From NCBI GenBank assembly GCA_045644725.1, contig JAZRHK010000043.1, forward strand, positions 1 through 7,372: 7,372 nt of DNA. Reading direction: 5' to 3'. Positions 5,512 to 7,372 of this stretch are shown in pieces. Each line of letters starts with the position of its first letter. The first letter of the stretch is position 1. The notes under the pieces are model-generated. The model was not told the origin of the DNA and did no database searches. It worked only from the letters and a program-made list of their open reading frames with translations. The stretch is from CAAGNP01 sp045644725 (GTDB lineage: Bacteria > Bacteroidota > Bacteroidia > Bacteroidales > UBA932). The position numbers and the translations under genes were made by a program.

Positions 5512-6120
5512 TTATTCTCCTATCATCCTCAATATTTCATCAAAATCGTATCCTGCTAAATCTGGTATCTCTTTTAGTTCATCTGTATGTGTCAGTAAAT
5601 CGTCCAAATGTTGTAACCATTCATTAGTCTGCTGATCGTTAAGGTCTAACATGGATTCTGCAAGTTCTACTGCCTTATCTGATCCATATACAATTTTCTG
5701 TTTACGCATCTCTTCCAAAATCTTAATTGTCTTATCATAGTTCTTACTATTCAAGTTTAACCCTTGATCCTGCCATGTCTTAATCGTCTTTTCTTTAATC
5801 TGCTTTTGTCCGGTCACTGTACTACCCTTTGCCTTGACAAATTTTGCCAACTCTGCAAATGCTTTTGGAAAGTCTCTGGGGTCAAGGTCTTTCAGTTTGG
5901 CAAACCCTTTTTCATGGGTCTGATATGCTTTACTCTCCGGAAACTGTTTGCCCAGACGCTTAATGCGTTTCTGGGCCACGTCCCGCATACGGGTATATTC
6001 TGCTCTCATGGTAGATAAATCGTCTTTAGTACCGAGTCTCGCCATTGTTTCCGCACCCTGTACGGTATACCATTTCTCATCAAACCAGAATTTGAAACTG
6101 GGGTCTGTGACTCTGGGCAT
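5512..6120 (-). CDS. Candidate terminal protein for protein-primed replication (202 aa)
   Basis: The gene lies directly upstream of the polymerase gene, with 6 bases between them, the same relation as terminal protein gene 3 and polymerase gene 2 in phi29. The protein is hydrophilic, Lys-rich and almost wholly helical, with no enzyme motif: a short aromatic N-terminus (FKFWFDEKWY), a basic helical middle (residues about 35-130, including RMRDVAQKRIKRLGKQF) and an acidic C-terminal third (residues about 150-202). Many Ser, Thr and Tyr residues could be the priming residue, and I cannot choose one. Length is a little below phi29 TP (266 aa) and Cp-1 TP (about 230 aa). Its ATG overlaps the preceding stop by one base (TAATG), so translation is probably coupled. 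Terminal proteins diverge greatly, so the call rests on position, size and composition. A DNA-binding replication accessory protein is the alternative. Confidence 0.55.
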   Translation of the reverse strand: MPRVTDPSFKFWFDEKWYTVQGAETMARLGTKDDLSTMRAEYTRMRDVAQKRIKRLGKQFPESKAYQTHEKGFAKLKDLDPRDFPKAFAELAKFVKAKGSTVTGQKQIKEKTIKTWQDQGLNLNSKNYDKTIKILEEMRKQKIVYGSDKAVELAESMLDLNDQQTNEWLQHLDDLLTHTDELKEIPDLAGYDFDEILRMIGE

Positions 6121-6305
6121 TACGGTTCACCTACCTTGATACCCAGTTTTTGAAGGTAGTCAGCAATGGCACTTGCTACCATAGCACTTCGGTTCATATT
6201 GTAATGGTCACATAACTCTTCCATAGCATCATATACCGGAAGAGGAAGGGAAACAGAGATAATCTCTCTATCACCCTTGCGAGTCTTACTCATTCCATCC
6301 TGCAT
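6120..6305 (-). CDS. Ribbon-helix-helix (Arc/CopG-type) DNA-binding protein (61 aa)
   Basis: After a basic N-terminus (SKTRKGDRE) comes a strand IISVSLP (residues about 15-21), then helix PVYDAMEELCDHYN, a short turn MNRS, and helix AMVASAIADYLQKLG. This is the ribbon-helix-helix plan. The dimer would place its strands in the DNA major groove and probably acts as a transcription regulator of early genes or as a replication accessory factor. The ATG at 6305 has GGAGG 9 bases upstream and overlaps the preceding gene by 20 bases. A second ATG at 6293 gives a 57-aa version with a weaker AGGA site and is also possible; the RHH core is unaffected. The stop shares a base with the start of the candidate terminal protein (TAATG). 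No operator could be identified. Confidence 0.8.
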   Translation of the reverse strand: MQDGMSKTRKGDREIISVSLPLPVYDAMEELCDHYNMNRSAMVASAIADYLQKLGIKVGEP

Positions 6306-6498
6306 TGTAATTATCCTCCATCATTTTAATATGTGCGTGTTGGCACAAGTTCATAATAATATTAAACTCTTCAAGAGTCAATAATGAATCATTAAAGGCC
6401 GTACGGACAATAACCCGCAAAAGGTCATGCCCTGCGATAAAACCATAGGAGGGGCAGGAGTCAATCCTGCCCTTGTAGAAGTTGAATAATTCGCTCAT
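6286..6498 (-). CDS. Small phage protein of unknown function (70 aa)
   Basis: I do not recognise this protein. It is soluble, starts MSELFNFYKGRID, and is helical in its second half (LLTLEEFNIIMNLCQHAHIKM), ending with an Asn-rich NYNAGWNE. A single Cys near residue 15 and another near 52 do not form a metal site. The ATG overlaps the preceding gene's stop by 4 bases (ATGA), with a strong AAAGGAGGG 6 bases upstream, so the start is secure. Its end overlaps the RHH gene. Its place among small co-transcribed genes upstream of the replication genes suggests an early host-takeover or regulatory function, which is inference from context only. Confidence 0.75.
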   Translation of the reverse strand: MSELFNFYKGRIDSCPSYGFIAGHDLLRVIVRTAFNDSLLTLEEFNIIMNLCQHAHIKMMEDNYNAGWNE

Positions 6499-6716
6499 TT
6501 AATTCCCTCCTTTATCCATTGCAAAGTAACCGGATAACCGACACACTCCCACTTGGTAACAGAAATTGTAAACCCTTCTGATTCTGGGAATCGTTCACAT
6601 AACTCAGTGTAAAACATCTTTGCTCTGTCCGGTTGGCAAGACGGAAACGATCTGGGAGCAGTGGCAAACAAGTGTCTACCCTCATAAGCAACGTTAAACT
6701 CAAAAAAGGATTCCAT
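6495..6716 (-). CDS. Small phage protein of unknown function (73 aa)
   Basis: I do not recognise this protein. It appears to be a small mixed alpha/beta fold: strand FFEFNVAYEGRHLFAT (residues 3-18), a Ser/Arg/Pro-rich loop, a helix AKMFYTELCERFP (about 32-44), and strands FTISVTKWECVGYPVT (about 49-64). There is no signal peptide or membrane segment. The ATG at 6716 is supported by GGGAGG about 9 bases upstream, within the last codons of the 95-aa gene, whose TGA ends one base before this ATG. A competing frame (6512-6733) overlaps most of it but lacks this signal. It is part of the early accessory cluster. Confidence 0.75.
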   Translation of the reverse strand: MESFFEFNVAYEGRHLFATAPRSFPSCQPDRAKMFYTELCERFPESEGFTISVTKWECVGYPVTLQWIKEGIK

Positions 6717-6717
6717 A

Positions 6718-7005
6718 TCACACTACCTCCCATAACTGGACAGATTCACCATCATTCAATATCTCAACATATAAAGGACTATAGGCACCAATATACTCCC
6801 AACCGGAAATATATCCGTATTTACCATCCACATTCTCATAGAAATAAGGATATGTTAATCTCTCAACAGTATCAAGATATGTCCTCATGTTACCTCTCAG
6901 ATAATAGGCGAGTCCTCTATTATCCCAGAATATACTCTTGACTCTCCCATATTTCTTAAGTTTAAACGGGTACAAATTCTGATCTTTACACTTGATAACT
7001 ACCAT
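6718..7005 (-). CDS. Small aromatic-rich phage protein of unknown function (95 aa)
   Basis: I do not recognise this protein. It is very rich in Tyr, with several Trp and Phe, and basic near the N-terminus (YPFKLKKYGRVKS, residues 12-24). The rest alternates strand-like segments with Gly/Asp turns (YENVDGKYGYISGWEY, about 56-71), suggesting a compact beta-rich fold. The ATG at 7005 has AGAGG 8 bases upstream. It is the first gene after the hairpin-containing leader at 7006-7083, and its end carries the ribosome site of the next gene. A DNA-mimic or host-enzyme inhibitor would fit the size and location, but nothing in the sequence shows this. Confidence 0.7.
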   Translation of the reverse strand: MVVIKCKDQNLYPFKLKKYGRVKSIFWDNRGLAYYLRGNMRTYLDTVERLTYPYFYENVDGKYGYISGWEYIGAYSPLYVEILNDGESVQLWEVV

Positions 7006-7024
7006 GATACTATCCTCTCTTTCT

Positions 7025-7066
7025 CCTGTATCTGGTACAGGCTACGAGGGGAGGAGTCCTCCTCCC
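7025..7066 (-). promoter_or_regulatory. Two tandem hairpins in the leader between zinc-finger and 95-aa genes
   Basis: On the minus strand the first hairpin (7066-7049) pairs GGGAGGA with TCCTCCC around the loop GGAC, a 7-bp GC-rich stem. Eight bases later the second (7041-7025) pairs CCTGTA with TACAGG around CCAGA. No run of U follows either one, so they are not standard Rho-independent terminators. The stem of the first hides a GGGAGGAGG ribosome-site-like sequence. They may protect an mRNA end or set a processing point between the two genes. GATACAG occurs at 7079-7073 and again within the second hairpin, allowing an alternative pairing. Confidence 0.4.
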
Positions 7067-7083
7067 GTCTGTCTGTATCAAAC

Positions 7084-7372
7084 TTACTCTTGTTTTTCTC
7101 TCTCCTCATCAGAAGTGAGTCTATCGCTCATGATTAGTTCCTTCAGATTATACACAGCAACAGCATTTACTTCATCACCTTTCTCACTATCCCATCTGGT
7201 TAACTCAACCCCAACAACAGATGGAGCTTCAAACTTTTCTGAATACTGTGTAAACTCTGCAGATGCTTTCTCGTACTTCTTATACCATCCACATACTCCC
7301 CAGTGTTTTTCCTCATGCCTATAACACTCATCATAGTCAGAAAAAACTTTTCCACACTTCTCACATTGATAC
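7084..7372 (-). CDS. C2H2 zinc-finger protein, C-terminal 95 residues (5' end outside window)
   Basis: The frame is open from the window edge to TAA at 7084-7086. The first visible 23 residues form a textbook C2H2 zinc finger: Y-x-C-x2-C-x3-F-x5-C-x2-H-x3-H, with metal ligands at visible residues 3, 6, 19 and 23 (YQCEKC, then RHEEKH). The rest (WGVCGWYKKYEKASAEF onward) is acidic, with a strand-helix region ending in a Glu/Lys-rich tail (TSDEEREKQE). The missing N-terminus may be short, since the finger lies at the visible edge. The finger could bind nucleic acid or a protein partner. Classical C2H2 fingers are common in eukaryotes and archaeal viruses and rarer in phages, where short ones occur in early regulators. 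The function is not known. Confidence 0.75.
   Translation of the reverse strand, partial: YQCEKCGKVFSDYDECYRHEEKHWGVCGWYKKYEKASAEFTQYSEKFEAPSVVGVELTRWDSEKGDEVNAVAVYNLKELIMSDRLTSDEEREKQE

Noticed and set aside
6512..6733. Alternative minus-strand frame overlapping the 73-aa gene
   Set aside because: It shares almost all bases with 6495-6716 but lacks that gene's well-placed GGGAGG and its ATGA junction with the next gene.
7049..7066. GC-rich hairpin interpreted as a Rho-independent terminator
   Set aside because: It is followed by CTCGTAGCC on the minus strand, with no U tract.
1..7372. tRNA genes, CRISPR arrays, insertion sequences, inverted terminal repeats
   Set aside because: Reading both strands by eye showed no cloverleaf, no regularly spaced repeats, no transposase and no terminal repeat in the window. 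A genome end is therefore not included.

Overview
The window reads as an internal segment of a small tailed phage genome with protein-primed DNA replication, of the phi29/Cp-1 type (short-tailed podovirus with a terminal protein, a family B DNA polymerase and a gp16-like packaging ATPase). Every supported gene lies on the minus strand, so transcription runs from base 7372 towards base 1. Strong AGGAGG-like ribosome sites, moderate GC content and the protein types suggest a Gram-positive (Firmicutes, possibly gut clostridial) host. The host assignment is inference.

Layout in the direction of transcription. (1) 7372-6120, early accessory block: the C-terminal part of a C2H2 zinc-finger protein, a 78-base leader with two hairpins, three small unrecognised proteins (95, 73 and 70 aa) and a 61-aa ribbon-helix-helix protein. 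(2) 6120-2939, replication block: a 202-aa candidate terminal protein, a 686-aa protein-primed DNA polymerase, a 158-base non-coding gap, and a 115-aa candidate ssDNA-binding protein. (3) 2942-1836, packaging: the gp16-like ATPase, followed at once by a non-coding stretch that folds into a three-way junction. (4) 1808-1041, lysis: a small one-TM holin-like protein and an NlpC/P60-type endolysin. (5) 1033-1, head: a Pro/Gln-rich 133-aa protein, a 57-aa GTG-initiated helical protein, and the first 145 residues of the probable major capsid protein, cut by the window edge.

The genes are tightly packed, with stop/start overlaps (ATGA, GTGA, TAATG, TAAATG) that imply translational coupling. Only two gaps exceed 100 bases: 3287-3444 and 1809-1919. 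Both begin the same way. The upstream stop codon TGA doubles as the TGn of an extended -10 promoter, and 12 bases after the TGA comes GGTGG, where transcription should start. There is no stretch over 300 bases without a gene.

The most notable observation is the RNA at 1836-1907, just downstream of the packaging ATPase gene. It has the architecture of the phi29 packaging RNA (pRNA): a closing helix, a right-hand arm with a 5'-side asymmetric bulge below an apical hairpin, and a left-hand hairpin. The 4 bases GUGC in the bulge are exactly complementary to GCAC in the left-hand loop, the same arrangement used for ring assembly in phi29 (AACC/GGUU). It is preceded by a well-placed promoter. I infer a pRNA analogue encoded next to its motor ATPase, rather than at a genome end as in phi29. 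The second gap (3322-3432) shares the promoter and the GGUGG start, but its fold is much less clear.
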